A DNA stretch of 64,000 bases from Pseudomonadota bacterium (GTDB taxonomy: Bacteria > Myxococcota_A > UBA796 > UBA9615). The notes beneath the pieces are model-generated. The model saw only the letters and a list, made by a program, of their open reading frames with translations. It was not told the origin of the DNA and ran no database searches. Positions within the stretch are counted from its first letter, which is position 1; every line of letters starts with the position of its first letter. Position numbers and translations under genes: made by a program. Location: assembly GCA_024229515.1 (NCBI GenBank), contig JAAESI010000242.1, positions 238,382 through 302,381 of the forward strand, written 5' to 3'. Positions 1 through 9,503 of this stretch are shown piece by piece.

Positions 1-1
1 G

Positions 2-2335
2 CGCGAGATTGGGATCTCCCCGGACGACTACGCCCCCGTGGGCAAGCTGCTGGAAGAGCTGCGCAAGCTGCTGGAGGGGATTCGACTGACCCGGGAGGCG
101 TCGCCTCGCCTGCGCGCCCGCGTGATGTCTTTCGGGGAGCTGGCTTCCACCCACCTCGGCATCGCCGCCTTCCACCACCACGGCCTCGACGGTCAGCGCG
201 TGGACGCGCGCGACCTGCTCCAGACGGTCCCCTACGCGACCGGCCGGCCCGAGCAACTGCGGTACCTCGAAGCAGACGTCGCCCCCCGCAAGGACGCCGC
301 CGGCGCGGATGCCGCCGCCAACGGAAGTTCCCTTGTACTCACGCAGGGTTTCATCGCTTCGAACGCCCGCGGCGAGACCTGCCTGCTGGGCCGCGGCGGC
401 TCGGACACCTCCGCCGCCCTGTTCGCCGCGCTGACCGAAGCGGCGGCGCTGGAGATCTGGACCGACGTCCACGGCCTCTTCACCACCGATCCCCGCCAGA
501 TCCCCGCCGCCCGGCTGATCAAGGACATCGGCTACCGCGAGGCCGAAGAGCTGGCCGCGATGGGCGCCAAGGTGCTCCACCCGCGGTGCCTCGGGCCCGC
601 TCGGTGGGCCGACGTGCCGGTGCGGGTCAAGAACACCCGCGACCCCGACGGCCCCGGCACGAGCATCGGGCACGTGGAGGAGAGCGATCCCGCCGTCACC
701 GCCGTGGTGCGTCGCTCCGGGGTCACCCTGTTGACCATCCAGACGCTGGACATGTGGGGAGCCTCGGGCTTCCTCGCGCAGGTGTTCGCCCACTTCGAGG
801 CACTCGGCATGAGCATCGACCTGGTCGCCACGTCGCAGTCGGCGGTCAGCCTCACGCTCGACTTCATCCCCGGCGGCACCGGCGGCGAGTCCTTCGGTGA
901 GCTGCTCGCCCGGCTCGGCTCGCTGGGCGAAGTGACGGTGGTCGATCCGTGCGCCGTCGTCTCGATCGTCGGCCGGCGCATCCGCACCGTGCTGCACGAG
1001 CTCGGCCCCGCGATGGCGGTATTCCGGGAGCACCACGTTCACCTGGTGTCCGAGTCGTCGGAGGACCTGAACCTGTCGTTCGTCGTCGACGAGCCGGATG
1101 CGCCGAAGCTGGTGGCCGCGCTCCACGCCCGGCTGCTGCCCCGTCAGGGTGGGGGCGAGCGGTTCGGCCCGACGTGGGAGCTGCTCAGCGGGGGCGCCGC
1201 CCCCGAAGCTTCCGCTTCGTCGCAGCGCTGGTGGCGGTCGCGGCGCGATGAGTTGCTGACCCTGTGCGCCGACGGCGACGCCCGCTACGTCTACGATCTG
1301 GCGACCGTGCGAGCCCGGGCGAAGGCGCTGCGTCAACGACTCACGCACGTCGGCACCGTCTTCTACGCGATGAAGGCCAACTCCCACCCCGACGTGCTCC
1401 GCACCATCGCGGGCGAGGGGCTGGGCATGGAGTGCGTGTCCGCCGCGGAGGTCGATCGCGTGCGGTCGGTGCTCGGCGACGAGGTTCCGATCCTGTTCAC
1501 CCCGAACTTCTGCCCGCCCGCGGAGTACGCGTACGCCGCCAGCAAGGGCGCCGAGGTGACGATCGACGGCCCCCACCTGCTGCCGTTCGTGGGCGACGAG
1601 TTCGCCGTGCGGCTCGATCCCGGCGAAGGGCTGGGCCACCACGAGAAGGTGCGGACGGCGGGGGCGCACGCGAAGTTCGGCCAGCCGATGGACGAGCTGG
1701 ACGCGCTGTTCGAGGCGACCCGGGCCGCCGGCAAGAAGATCATCGGGCTCCACTCGCACGTGGGCAGCGGAATCCTGGAAGCGGGCGCGTGGGCGCGCAC
1801 CGCCGAGCTGTTCGCCGCGTTGGCGGAGCGGCTCCCGGACCTGCGCTGGATCGACGTGGGCGGCGGCCTCGGCGTGGTCGAGCGGCCGGGGCAGCAGCCG
1901 CTGAACCTGGACGCGGTGAACACCTCGCTGGCCCAGATCGCGGCCGGGCTGGGCTCCATCGAGCTGCGCATGGAGCCGGGGCGGTACCTGGTCAGCGAGT
2001 GCGGCGTGCTGCTGGCGCCGGTGACGCAGGTGCGGGCCAAGGGCGACGTGCGCTTCGTCGGCGTCGCCACCGGCATGAACTCGCTGATCCGCCCCGCGCT
2101 GTACGGGACGTGGCACTCGATCCACAACCTGACGCGGATCGACGAGACCGCCACCGGCTACGCCCACGTGGTCGGGCCGATCTGCGAGACCGGGGATGTG
2201 CTCGGGCGCGACCGGCTGCTGCCGGAGACGCAGCCTGGGGATGTGCTGCTGATCGAGAACGCGGGGGCGTACGGGCGGGTGATGTCGTCCAGCTACAACC
2301 TGCGCGCACCGGCCGAGGAAATCGTGCTCGGCTAG
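2..2335 (+). CDS. lysAC: Bifunctional aspartate kinase / diaminopimelate decarboxylase, 5' partial
   Basis: This fusion covers the first step (aspartate phosphorylation) and last step (meso-DAP to lysine) of lysine biosynthesis. The reading frame is open to the left edge from base 2, so the true start lies outside the window; the GTG at 38 is internal. The kinase part carries the GRGGSDTSA phosphate-binding motif near base 389, followed by an ACT-type regulatory region around bases 720-1120. The decarboxylase half starts near base 1230. It has the PLP lysine in FYAMKANSH (about base 1375), then GLHSHVGSG, DVGGGLG, MEPGRYLVSE, GPICETGD and GAYGRVMSSSYN, all fold-type III DAP decarboxylase signatures. 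Its TAG stop shares a CTAG with the convergent crotonase remnant. Kinase-decarboxylase fusions of this order are known in other bacteria. Assignment is secure. Confidence 0.93.
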   Translation, partial: REIGISPDDYAPVGKLLEELRKLLEGIRLTREASPRLRARVMSFGELASTHLGIAAFHHHGLDGQRVDARDLLQTVPYATGRPEQLRYLEADVAPRKDAAGADAAANGSSLVLTQGFIASNARGETCLLGRGGSDTSAALFAALTEAAALEIWTDVHGLFTTDPRQIPAARLIKDIGYREAEELAAMGAKVLHPRCLGPARWADVPVRVKNTRDPDGPGTSIGHVEESDPAVTAVVRRSGVTLLTIQTLDMWGASGFLAQVFAHFEALGMSIDLVATSQSAVSLTLDFIPGGTGGESFGELLARLGSLGEVTVVDPCAVVSIVGRRIRTVLHELGPAMAVFREHHVHLVSESSEDLNLSFVVDEPDAPKLVAALHARLLPRQGGGERFGPTWELLSGGAAPEASASSQRWWRSRRDELLTLCADGDARYVYDLATVRARAKALRQRLTHVGTVFYAMKANSHPDVLRTIAGEGLGMECVSAAEVDRVRSVLGDEVPILFTPNFCPPAEYAYAASKGAEVTIDGPHLLPFVGDEFAVRLDPGEGLGHHEKVRTAGAHAKFGQPMDELDALFEATRAAGKKIIGLHSHVGSGILEAGAWARTAELFAALAERLPDLRWIDVGGGLGVVERPGQQPLNLDAVNTSLAQIAAGLGSIELRMEPGRYLVSECGVLLAPVTQVRAKGDVRFVGVATGMNSLIRPALYGTWHSIHNLTRIDETATGYAHVVGPICETGDVLGRDRLLPETQPGDVLLIENAGAYGRVMSSSYNLRAPAEEIVLG

Positions 2336-2941
2336 TTCCGCGAGCTTCCGCCCCGCCATGCCCCGCCGGCGAAGTCCGCCGCTCCTGCGAGTCCCTCTTC
2401 GGCGACCGCCTGAAGCCCGCCCTCGAACTCCTGCGCGAGCGCCCGATCCAACGGGAGATCCAGAGCGGCGTAGGCAGAGCGTCGATCGGCCCCAGCCCCA
2501 CGATGCGGGGGAGCCTGACGGTTCCGCCGTCGATCAGGGGCACACCCCAGCGTCGGCAGAAGACCCCGAGGGTCGCGTCCTCGGCGGCGACGCGGAGGTC
2601 GCACCAGAGCGCCAACTCCAACACGCCCGCCACCGCGTGGCCTTCGATGGCCGCGACCACGGCTTGTCCAGGAGCATGCGCGACGGTCCCATCGGCCCGT
2701 CTCCATCGGACGCCAGCCGGTTGGGTTCGCCGTCGCCGGAGATGGCTTTGATGTCGGCCCCGGAGCAGAACGTGCCGCCCGCGCCCCAGAGCACCGCCAC
2801 GCGTGAGTCGGGGTCGGCCTCGAACTCACGGAAGGCTTCAGCGAGCGACGCCGCCGTCGGTCCGTCCACCGCGTTGCGCCGCTCCGGGCGGTCCAACACG
2901 ACCGTCCAGATGGCTCCGACCCGCTCGACGCGGACGCTCAC
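2332..2941 (-). pseudogene. Enoyl-CoA hydratase/isomerase (crotonase) remnant
   Basis: Crotonase-family homology is spread over three frames. From a GTG at 2941 (overlapping the pmbA stop as GTGA) it reads RVERVGAIWTVVLDRPERRN and then GTFCSGADIKAISG, the CoA-binding/oxyanion region. At about 2660-2663 one G is missing in what should be CCG-GTG-GTC, so the frame shifts. The next frame continues VVAAIEGHAVAGVLELALWC...PRIVGLG, with Val where the second oxyanion-hole Gly is usual. Near 2485-2493 about 50 residues are missing and the frame shifts again to DRRSAYAALDLPLD...GLAGAADFAGG. The original order (crotonase downstream of pmbA) is still visible. It is non-functional as read, unless these are sequence errors. 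Confidence 0.8.
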
Positions 2942-4254
2942 GCGCCGCTGAACTGGATGCCTTCGAACACCAGCGTCGGCGTTCGGAAGGTCGACCACGG
3001 CACCGGATCGTCGCCGACCCGCACCAGCTTCTGGAGCAGCTCGGCGTAGTTCCCGGTGACGTTCATCTCGGAGATCGGCTCCGCCAGGGCGCCGTCGCGA
3101 ATGACGTGCCCACGGAGCCCGAACGAGAAGTCGCCCGTGGTCATGTTGGCGTTGCCGCCCAGCCACGAGTTGACGTACAGCCCCTCGCCGACGTCCCCGA
3201 GCATCGACGCAAGGTCTCCCTTGCCCCCCTCGAAGACGATGTTCGACGGCGACCCCGTGGTCGGCTCCCAGCCGAGCTTCCGCCCGTAGTAGGTGTCGAC
3301 GTAGAAGGTCTTGAGCACGCCCCCCTCGATGACGGTCCGCTTCTTCGTCGCGATGCCTTCGCCATCCCACAGCCGGGAGGCGCCCATGCGGGGGCGGAAC
3401 GGATCGTCCGTGAGCGTGAGCACATCCGACGTGATCGACTTGCCCAGTTGGTCGGCGAGGTACGACCGCTTCTGCTGGATGGCACCCGCCGACATGGCGC
3501 CAAAGATCCGGCCCATCAAGGAGGCGCCCGCCTCCGGGTCGACGACCATCGTCGTCTTGCTGCTGGGGGCCTTCGTCGCGCCCCGCCGGGCGAGCACCCG
3601 ACGCAGCGCCTCAGCGCCCGTCTCCTTCGGCGAGGGGAGCCCCTCGAGGTGGCTCCCACCGACCCACCACCAGGCTTCCGGCCGCTTCGTCGGACCGTCC
3701 GAGACCGTCACCTCGGACCCGTACCAGACCGAACTGCCTTCGGACGCACCCTCGAAGCCGTTGGAACTCACGCGTGCACTCACGCCGTGAGCGTTGGCCA
3801 CTCCGGAGGTCGCGGAGATCACGTCGTCGTGGGCGGAGGCGGCGTCGGCCAGCTCCTGACACCACTGCGTGCGCACCTCACGGGTGAGGTTGACGAGGCT
3901 CGCGTCGACCAGATCGAGGTCGATGTCCTGGCGACCCTCGTACAGCTTCGGATCCGTGATCTTGCGGAACGGATCGACCTCGAGCAGGCGCGTGAGCGCC
4001 ACCGCTTCGGCGATGAACGGCCGCAGCCGATCCGGATCCAGGTCGTTGGTGCTGTGCCGCGAGAATCGGCCGTCGACGTACAGGTTGAGCCCCAGCCCGC
4101 GGCTGGTGTCCTCCTGCACCTTCTCCAGCTTGCCCTCGCGCCACGCGAAGTCGATGGACCGTCCGCGACTCACACCTACGACGGCGTCGTCGGCCCCCGC
4201 CTGCTTCGCCATGTCGACGGCGGTGCGGGCTTGCTCCAGGAGTTCCTCACGCAT
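2938..4254 (-). CDS. pmbA: TldE/PmbA-family protein, partner of TldD
   Basis: 438 residues, typical PmbA/TldE length. The protein begins MREELLEQARTAVDMAKQAG and contains conserved family blocks such as GLGLNLYVDGRFSRHSTND and ATKKRTVIEGGVLKTFYVD. It lacks the HExxxH zinc motif found in its neighbour, as expected for the E subunit. In characterised bacteria TldD and TldE form a heteromeric metalloprotease that trims peptides, including microcin B17 precursor. The start overlaps the tldD stop by 8 bp, so the two are translationally coupled, and its own stop overlaps the crotonase remnant by 4 bp. No RiPP precursor is visible nearby, so a housekeeping peptide-processing role is the safer inference. 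Confidence 0.93.
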   Translation of the reverse strand: MREELLEQARTAVDMAKQAGADDAVVGVSRGRSIDFAWREGKLEKVQEDTSRGLGLNLYVDGRFSRHSTNDLDPDRLRPFIAEAVALTRLLEVDPFRKITDPKLYEGRQDIDLDLVDASLVNLTREVRTQWCQELADAASAHDDVISATSGVANAHGVSARVSSNGFEGASEGSSVWYGSEVTVSDGPTKRPEAWWWVGGSHLEGLPSPKETGAEALRRVLARRGATKAPSSKTTMVVDPEAGASLMGRIFGAMSAGAIQQKRSYLADQLGKSITSDVLTLTDDPFRPRMGASRLWDGEGIATKKRTVIEGGVLKTFYVDTYYGRKLGWEPTTGSPSNIVFEGGKGDLASMLGDVGEGLYVNSWLGGNANMTTGDFSFGLRGHVIRDGALAEPISEMNVTGNYAELLQKLVRVGDDPVPWSTFRTPTLVFEGIQFSGA

Positions 4255-5677
4255 CGACGCCTCCGACCGTGAGCTTGTTCACGAGCACCGTGGGCATGCC
4301 CTGCGACACCGGGACCCGCTGCCCCTCCTTGCCGCAGGTCCAACCGCCCGTATCCAGCTTCATGTCCGACGCGACCATCGAGATGTCCTTGAGGGCAGCC
4401 GGGCCGTTGCCGATGATGTTGCAGTCCTTGATGGGGGCGGTCACCTTGCCGTCTTCGATGAGCCAGCCGTTCTTGATGTAGAAGGTGAAGTCGCCGGCCC
4501 CGATCTGGACCTGACCGTTGGTGAACGTCTCCGCGACGATCCCCAGCTTCACCGACTCGATGATCTCGTCCCGGTCGTGCTCGCCCGACTCCATGTAGGT
4601 GCAGCGCATGCGCGGCATGGGCACGTGGCGGAAGGACTCACGCCGGCCCGAGCCCGTGGACTCGACGCCGTAGTGCTTCGCCGAGATGCGGTCGTGCAGG
4701 TAGGTCCGCATCACGCCGTTCTCGACCAGCACCGTACGCTCGGTGGGGTTCCCCTCGTCGTCGATGTTCAGCGCCCCCCGCTCGAACGGGTGCAGCGCAC
4801 TGTCGACGATGGTCACGCACTCGGGCGCGACCGTCTCCCCGATCATCGTCGAGTAGATGCTCGTCCCCTTGCGGTTGAAGTCGGCCTCCATGCCGTGCCC
4901 GACGGCTTCGTGGAGGAGGATGCCGCTGGCGCCCGCGTCCAGCACGACCGGCAGCTCGCCCGCGGGGGGGCGGCGCGCCTCGAACAGGATCATCGTGCGG
5001 TCGACGGCCTCCTGGCACATCGTCTTGAGCCGCTCGTCGGTGTACCAGTCGATGCCGTGGCGGCCGGCGACGTTGCTGCTGCCGGTCTGGACCTCGCCGT
5101 CCTTGGAGGCGGCGACCGAGCACCACAGCCGCGACATGGGCCGGCGGTCGGCGATGACGCGGCCGTCGCTGGTGGCGATGAGCACGCGGTCGTCCGAATC
5201 CGCCCACGCGACGGTGACCTTCTCGAGGCCGGGCTCGATGGCCCGGACGAACGCCTCGGTCTGCTGCAGCAGGGGGAGCTTCTCGGCGACGCCGACGTCC
5301 TCCCAGTTGCGGTCGATGCTGTAGAGGTCCGCGTGCCCGCGCTGCGTGAGCGTCTGGGGCGGCACCTCATCCGTGGACACCTGCGCGATCGTCGCGGCCG
5401 TACGCGCCGCCTTGAGCATCGACGGAAGGTCGAGGTCTTCGCTGTAGGCGTAGCCGGTCTGGTCGCCGACGACGACGCGGATACCGACGCCGCGGTCCAC
5501 CGCCGAGCTGGCCCGGCTGATGATGCCGTCCTCCAGCGTCAGGGAACCGGAGCGGCTGTGTTCGAAGTAGAGATCGGCGTAGTCCGCGCCGCGTCCGAGG
5601 GCCTCACTGAGGACCTTCGAAAGCATCGCTTCGTCAACGCCGAACCAGTCGTAGTAGGGGTGCGTAGTGCTCGCCAT
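4247..5677 (-). CDS. tldD: TldD-family metalloprotease subunit
   Basis: About 476 residues. The zinc motif HEAVGHGMEADF is present near base 4895 (HExxxH), and the C-terminal half has the conserved IKNGWLIEDGKVTAPIKDCN block. I choose ATG 5677 rather than the longer reading from 5722. This start gives MASTTHPYYDWFGV and is preceded 10 nt upstream by TAGCAT, a -10-like hexamer of the type seen at many operon heads here. That hexamer includes the TAG stop of the upstream sugar dehydrogenase. The gene is coupled to pmbA by an 8-bp overlap. Assignment is firm; the start is an inference from the promoter-like spacing. Confidence 0.93.
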   Translation of the reverse strand: MASTTHPYYDWFGVDEAMLSKVLSEALGRGADYADLYFEHSRSGSLTLEDGIISRASSAVDRGVGIRVVVGDQTGYAYSEDLDLPSMLKAARTAATIAQVSTDEVPPQTLTQRGHADLYSIDRNWEDVGVAEKLPLLQQTEAFVRAIEPGLEKVTVAWADSDDRVLIATSDGRVIADRRPMSRLWCSVAASKDGEVQTGSSNVAGRHGIDWYTDERLKTMCQEAVDRTMILFEARRPPAGELPVVLDAGASGILLHEAVGHGMEADFNRKGTSIYSTMIGETVAPECVTIVDSALHPFERGALNIDDEGNPTERTVLVENGVMRTYLHDRISAKHYGVESTGSGRRESFRHVPMPRMRCTYMESGEHDRDEIIESVKLGIVAETFTNGQVQIGAGDFTFYIKNGWLIEDGKVTAPIKDCNIIGNGPAALKDISMVASDMKLDTGGWTCGKEGQRVPVSQGMPTVLVNKLTVGGVDA

Positions 5678-5687
5678 AGAGGCGCGA

Positions 5688-5693
5688 ATGCTA
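5688..5693 (-). promoter_or_regulatory. -10-like TANNNT element before tldD
   Basis: TAGCAT lies 10 nt before ATG 5677. There is no Shine-Dalgarno sequence between, which suggests a leaderless tldD-pmbA mRNA. The TA of the element is part of the upstream gene's stop codon. Confidence 0.5.
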
Positions 5694-6959
5694 ACCCCCG
5701 ACCAGTCGATAAACCACCCCACCGCGGTGCGACAGCACGTAGACCTCGCCGAATCCGTCGACCCCGAAACTCGACACCCCGATCAGGGCGGTGTGCTTGG
5801 GGTCGAGCCGCTTGGTCAGGTCGGCTCGATCGACCGCCTTGCCGTCCCGGATCCGGAAGGTCCCGACGAAGTCGTGGCAGTAGTCCGACCAGAACCAGGT
5901 GCCCGCCAGATCGGGGAGGCACTGCCCCCGGTACACCGGACCGCCGGTGATCGAATTGCAGGGGGCGTAGGCCTCCATGGCGATGAGGGGAGCCTCGAAG
6001 CCGGCCTCGCCGCAGGCGTTATGCCGCTCGAAGCACTCGCCGCCTTCGTAGACGTCCCAGCCGTAGTTCGCGCCGAACGCCATGCCGGGGGCGTGGTAGT
6101 CGAGCTCCTCGACGCTGTGCTGGCCGACGTCGCCGATCACCAGCTCGCCGGTGACGGGGTCGAAGTGGTACCGCCACGGATTGCGCAGCCCCCAGGCCCA
6201 GATCTCGTCGCGCGCGCCCGGGTCGTTCACGAACGGGTTGTCCGCAGGGATGCCGTAGGTCAGCCCCGGGCTGGCGTTGTCCACGTCGATGCGGAGCATG
6301 GATCCCAGCAGCGTCGCCTTGTTCTGGCCGTTCGCCTTGGGATCGTTGGCGGAGCCGCCGTCGCCGAGGCCGATGTACAGGAAGCCGTCCCGGGGGCCGA
6401 ACTCGAGGTGCCCGCCGTTGTGGTTTCCGTACGGCTGCTCGACCTCCAGGATCAGGGCGGCGGAGGCGGGGTCGACAACGTCGGGGGACGCGGAGTCGAC
6501 ACGGAACTCCACCACCGCCGTGTCGCCGGAGTCGCGCTGGCTGTGGTGGATGAACACGCGCGGGTCCGCGGGGAACTTCGGGTGGAACGCCATGCCCAGC
6601 AGCCCCTGCTCGGGGTTCCGCGTGCGCACCTCGGATGCGACGTCGAGGAACGGGGCGGGCAGCACGGCGCCGTCCTTGAGCACGCGCACGATGCCGTTCT
6701 GCTCCACCACGAACAGCCGTGGGTCGCCGGGTGGGGCCGTCACCAGCACCGGACGCAGGAGCCCCGCGACCACCGGGGCGAGGGCGAGGTCGGTGCCGGC
6801 ATGGGGGGTGGCGCAGGGGCCGGGAAGCGGAGCGCCTTCGGCCACGTGAGGGCCGGGCGGGGGCGGGGTCGCTGATTCGGGGGCGGCCTGGGCCGACGGA
6901 CTGCGCCCGCCGCATCCCACGGTCAGCAGGACGACGGACGCGAGCGCGAAGAACCTCAC
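5691..6959 (-). CDS. PQQ-dependent sugar dehydrogenase-like lipoprotein
   Basis: 422 residues from a GTG at 6959. The N-terminus MRFFALASVVLLTVGCGG is a lipoprotein signal with Cys after VG. The mature part is a glucose/sorbosone dehydrogenase beta-propeller, with the blocks NPEQGLLGMAFHPKF, GNHNGGHLEFGPRDGFLYIG, NPWRYHFDPVTGELVIGDVG and ANYGWDVYEGG. These proteins oxidise aldose sugars in the periplasm using PQQ, but many homologues have no tested substrate. The upstream cytochrome-like lipoprotein ends 1 bp before this start. An electron-accepting role for that neighbour is therefore plausible but inferred. Confidence 0.88.
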   Translation of the reverse strand: MRFFALASVVLLTVGCGGRSPSAQAAPESATPPPPGPHVAEGAPLPGPCATPHAGTDLALAPVVAGLLRPVLVTAPPGDPRLFVVEQNGIVRVLKDGAVLPAPFLDVASEVRTRNPEQGLLGMAFHPKFPADPRVFIHHSQRDSGDTAVVEFRVDSASPDVVDPASAALILEVEQPYGNHNGGHLEFGPRDGFLYIGLGDGGSANDPKANGQNKATLLGSMLRIDVDNASPGLTYGIPADNPFVNDPGARDEIWAWGLRNPWRYHFDPVTGELVIGDVGQHSVEELDYHAPGMAFGANYGWDVYEGGECFERHNACGEAGFEAPLIAMEAYAPCNSITGGPVYRGQCLPDLAGTWFWSDYCHDFVGTFRIRDGKAVDRADLTKRLDPKHTALIGVSSFGVDGFGEVYVLSHRGGVVYRLVGG

Positions 6960-7370
6960 CTAGTTGTTCTCGGCGCCGTCTTCGATCCACTGGCGGATCG
7001 CTTCGAGCTCATTGTCCGGGAGCTGGGCGCCGACCGGCATCTTGCGCGCGTCCTCCACCTCCGTCAGCAGCAGTTGGTACAGCAGGGAGTTGTCCGGGTC
7101 GCCGGGCACGACCCGCACGACATCGGCTGCCTCGCCAGGTACGTCGATCAGGGTCGCGTAGGCTGCCTCCACCGACGACAGATCGAGGTCGGATTCGGGG
7201 CTCGGCCCACCGTGGCAGGACTCGAACGCGCAGCTGCCCTCGAACACTTCGGCGTTGATCGTGCTCAACGTCGGGTCGAGGGCCCCGCAGGAGCTCGCCG
7301 CCATGAGGAGGGGGAAGATGGCCACGGGGAGCCACGGAGTCGACTGAATCAACTTCTGAGAGCGTCGCAT
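6960..7370 (-). CDS. Small cytochrome c-like lipoprotein
   Basis: 136 residues from ATG 7370. A signal region ends in MAASSCGALD, so Cys would be lipidated. The mature part contains SCAFESCHGGPSPESDLDL. This is a CxxxxCH arrangement rather than canonical CxxCH, as in planctomycete-type cytochrome domains, and a distal Met lies in ARKMPVGAQL before NELEAIRQWIEDGA. The family is common in outer-surface proteins of Myxococcota and Planctomycetota, and haem attachment to the CX4CH form is not certain. It is directly followed, with no gap, by the sugar dehydrogenase, suggesting one transcript. I chose ATG 7370 over the longer reading because it places a clean signal peptide at the N-terminus. Confidence 0.75.
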   Translation of the reverse strand: MRRSQKLIQSTPWLPVAIFPLLMAASSCGALDPTLSTINAEVFEGSCAFESCHGGPSPESDLDLSSVEAAYATLIDVPGEAADVVRVVPGDPDNSLLYQLLLTEVEDARKMPVGAQLPDNELEAIRQWIEDGAENN

Positions 7371-7444
7371 CCGCGAAGCGTGCCTGCGACAGCGGCGATT
7401 GTCACCGGGCGGATCGCGGCATGGGTCCCCAGGGAGGCGCGTGG

Positions 7445-7450
7445 TAGCGT
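7445..7450 (+). promoter_or_regulatory. -10-like TANNNT element before the copper monooxygenase-like gene
   Basis: TAGCGT lies 9 nt before a TTG at 7460. The same spacing elsewhere in the window precedes start codons, which argues for TTG 7460 rather than ATG 7475 as the start. Confidence 0.4.
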
Positions 7451-7459
7451 CGCCCCGCT

Positions 7460-8295
7460 TTGACGGAACCCCTGATGTTGCAACGACTTCTTCCCCTCCT
7501 GGCGCTCTCGGCGGCGCTGGCCGGATGCCCCCCCACGGACGCATGGGCATCACCGAGCAGATCAACTACCAGAGCCTCAACGGCCACCACGTCACCATCT
7601 TCGGCACGAGCACGCCCCACCACCAGATCGCCGACGGCGAGCAGTGGGACTGCACCGAGACCGAGCAGCTGGACATGACGTCGATGGAGCCGATCCTCAT
7701 CGGCGGCGGCATCCTGTACGACGATCAGGGCGTGGTGAACGAGTTCGTGCTCCCCCCCGGCATGGGCGCCCCGATCGAGAGCGGCACCCGCATCATCCTG
7801 CAGTCGCACTACCTCAACGTGCGCGACCATCCCATCCTCGTGCGCGACGCCGCGTACTTGAAGCTGGTGGAAGAGGACACGATCACGACCTGGACGGCGC
7901 CGTTCGTGAACACGGTCACCGAGTTCAGCATCCCCGCCAACACCGCCGAGTACGCGCTCAGCTTCGACTGCGGCTGGGAGGAGACGTTCGAGCTGCTCTA
8001 CATCGGCGGTCACCTGCACGAGTGGGGCGTGTCCTTCAAGACCGAGCACACCGACGTCAACGGCGACACCACCACGATCTACGAGGTCAAGGAGTGGGAG
8101 CCGGTGCTCCGGGACGCGCCGGAGTACACGCAGTACGCGCCGGGCGGGTTCGTCGTGACCCCGGACGACACCTTCACGACCACCTGCACCTGGTTCAACG
8201 ACCAGGACCACGAGCTCGATTTCCCGCAGGAGATGTGCGTGACGTTCGGGATGGCCTACCCCAGCCGCGTCCCGGTCATCTGCGACGCCAACTAG
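7460..8295 (+). pseudogene. Copper type II monooxygenase-like lipoprotein, frameshifted
   Basis: A clean lipoprotein signal, MLQRLLPLLALSAALAGCPP, starts at 7475 (or TTG 7460) in one frame. The mature domain continues in another frame from about 7536. The break falls exactly in a run of seven C (7528-7534), and one more C would join the frames. The mature part resembles the PHM/DBH copper monooxygenase fold: GHHVTIFG, QSHYLN and GGHLHEWG supply the usual histidine ligands. The segment between the Cys and MGITEQINYQ is shorter than I would expect, so a small deletion at the C run is possible. The family hydroxylates alpha-carbons in eukaryotes; bacterial substrates are unknown. It converges on the next gene, sharing a CTAG stop. 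Confidence 0.72.
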
Positions 8296-9503
8296 CGGCG
8301 GGCGTCCTCCAGGGCCGACGCCAGCCGGTCGTTGCCCCAGTACAGCTCGTCGCCGACGACGAACGTCGGCGCGCCGAACACGCCCGCGCCGACCGCATCG
8401 TCGGTGGCCTGCCGCAGCGCCGCCTTGGTGTCGGGATCTGACGCCCGCGCGACCAGGTCTGCGCCGTCGAGGCCGACCTCGTCGCACAGCCGCTCGATCA
8501 GGGCCGGGTCCTTCGGGTTCAACCCCTCGACCCAGCAGGCGTCGAAGATGCGGTGGGCCAGCGCCCGACCCGACGCGGAGTTCGGATCGGCGAGGATCGT
8601 GACCCGCAGGGCCAGCACCGTGTGCAGGGGGAAGAGCTCCGGCCAGTTCAGCGCCACCCCCGCTTCGGCGGCCTGCCGCTGGCCGTCCGCGTCCGACCAC
8701 GCCCGCTTCGCCTCGTTCATGGCGAGCCGCGGCACGTTCGCCATGCCGACCAGGGCGAAGACGCCTCCCAGGAGCATGGGACGCCAGCGCACCACGTCGC
8801 CGATCAGGCCGTCGACGCGCGTCGAGGCGAGGTACGCAAACGGCGAGCTGTAGTCGAACCAGAAGTCGACCGGCCGCACGGGACCCTCGAAGGCGTCGGC
8901 GGCAACGGGCGTAGGCGGGTCTCCGCCCAGGGCGCGCTCCACCTCGTCGAGCCGGTCCTGCCCCCAGGACAGCTGCCCGTCGACCACCATCGCGGGGGCG
9001 CCGAAGACCCCGCGCTCCAGCGCCTCGTCGGTGCGGCGGCGGAGGTCGTCCTTGATCTCCTGGGTTCTCGCGCACGCGAGGAGGGCGTCGGCGTCGAGCC
9101 CCGCCTCGGTGAGTACGACCGCCACCCCGGCGTCGGTGGACAGGTCGATCCCGCGCACCCAGTAGGCGGCGTAGAAGAGGTGCACTAGGTCCATCGTCGG
9201 CCCCGCGGCGATGAGCGTGCGCAGCGCCGTGACCGTGCGCATTGGGTGGTGGTGCGGCGTGTTCAGGGGCACGCCGAAGGCCTCGGCGTGGCGGGCCAGG
9301 TCCCGGGCGTTGTGCCGGGCCTTGGACTCGCTCAGCGTGTGGGCGAGGTTCTGCGCGACCCCCCGAGCGCGGAAGACGCCTCCCAGGAGGAACGGCCGGA
9401 CCTGCAGCGCGGTGCCGGTGCGCTCCGCCACGCCCTCAATCTTGGCGCTGGCGAGGTAGGCGTAGGGGCAGCTGAAGTCGAACCAGAACTCGACCGCGGT
9501 CAT
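8292..9503 (-). CDS. Tandem fusion of two HCCA isomerase-like (DsbA/GST-kappa) domains
   Basis: About 403 residues from ATG 9503, which overlaps the upstream stop as ATGA. Two homologous thioredoxin-fold halves are joined head to tail. The first begins VEFWFDFSCPYAYLAS and ends GAPAMVVDGQLSWGQDRL. The second begins VDFWFDYSSPFAYLAST and ends GAPTFVVGDELYWGNDRL. Each matches the 2-hydroxychromene-2-carboxylate isomerase family, a glutathione-using isomerase of naphthalene-type catabolism. Family members are usually single-domain, about 200 residues, and homodimeric. This fusion would be a covalent dimer. No aromatic catabolism genes are nearby, so the real substrate is unknown. Confidence 0.85.
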   Translation of the reverse strand: MTAVEFWFDFSCPYAYLASAKIEGVAERTGTALQVRPFLLGGVFRARGVAQNLAHTLSESKARHNARDLARHAEAFGVPLNTPHHHPMRTVTALRTLIAAGPTMDLVHLFYAAYWVRGIDLSTDAGVAVVLTEAGLDADALLACARTQEIKDDLRRRTDEALERGVFGAPAMVVDGQLSWGQDRLDEVERALGGDPPTPVAADAFEGPVRPVDFWFDYSSPFAYLASTRVDGLIGDVVRWRPMLLGGVFALVGMANVPRLAMNEAKRAWSDADGQRQAAEAGVALNWPELFPLHTVLALRVTILADPNSASGRALAHRIFDACWVEGLNPKDPALIERLCDEVGLDGADLVARASDPDTKAALRQATDDAVGAGVFGAPTFVVGDELYWGNDRLASALEDARR

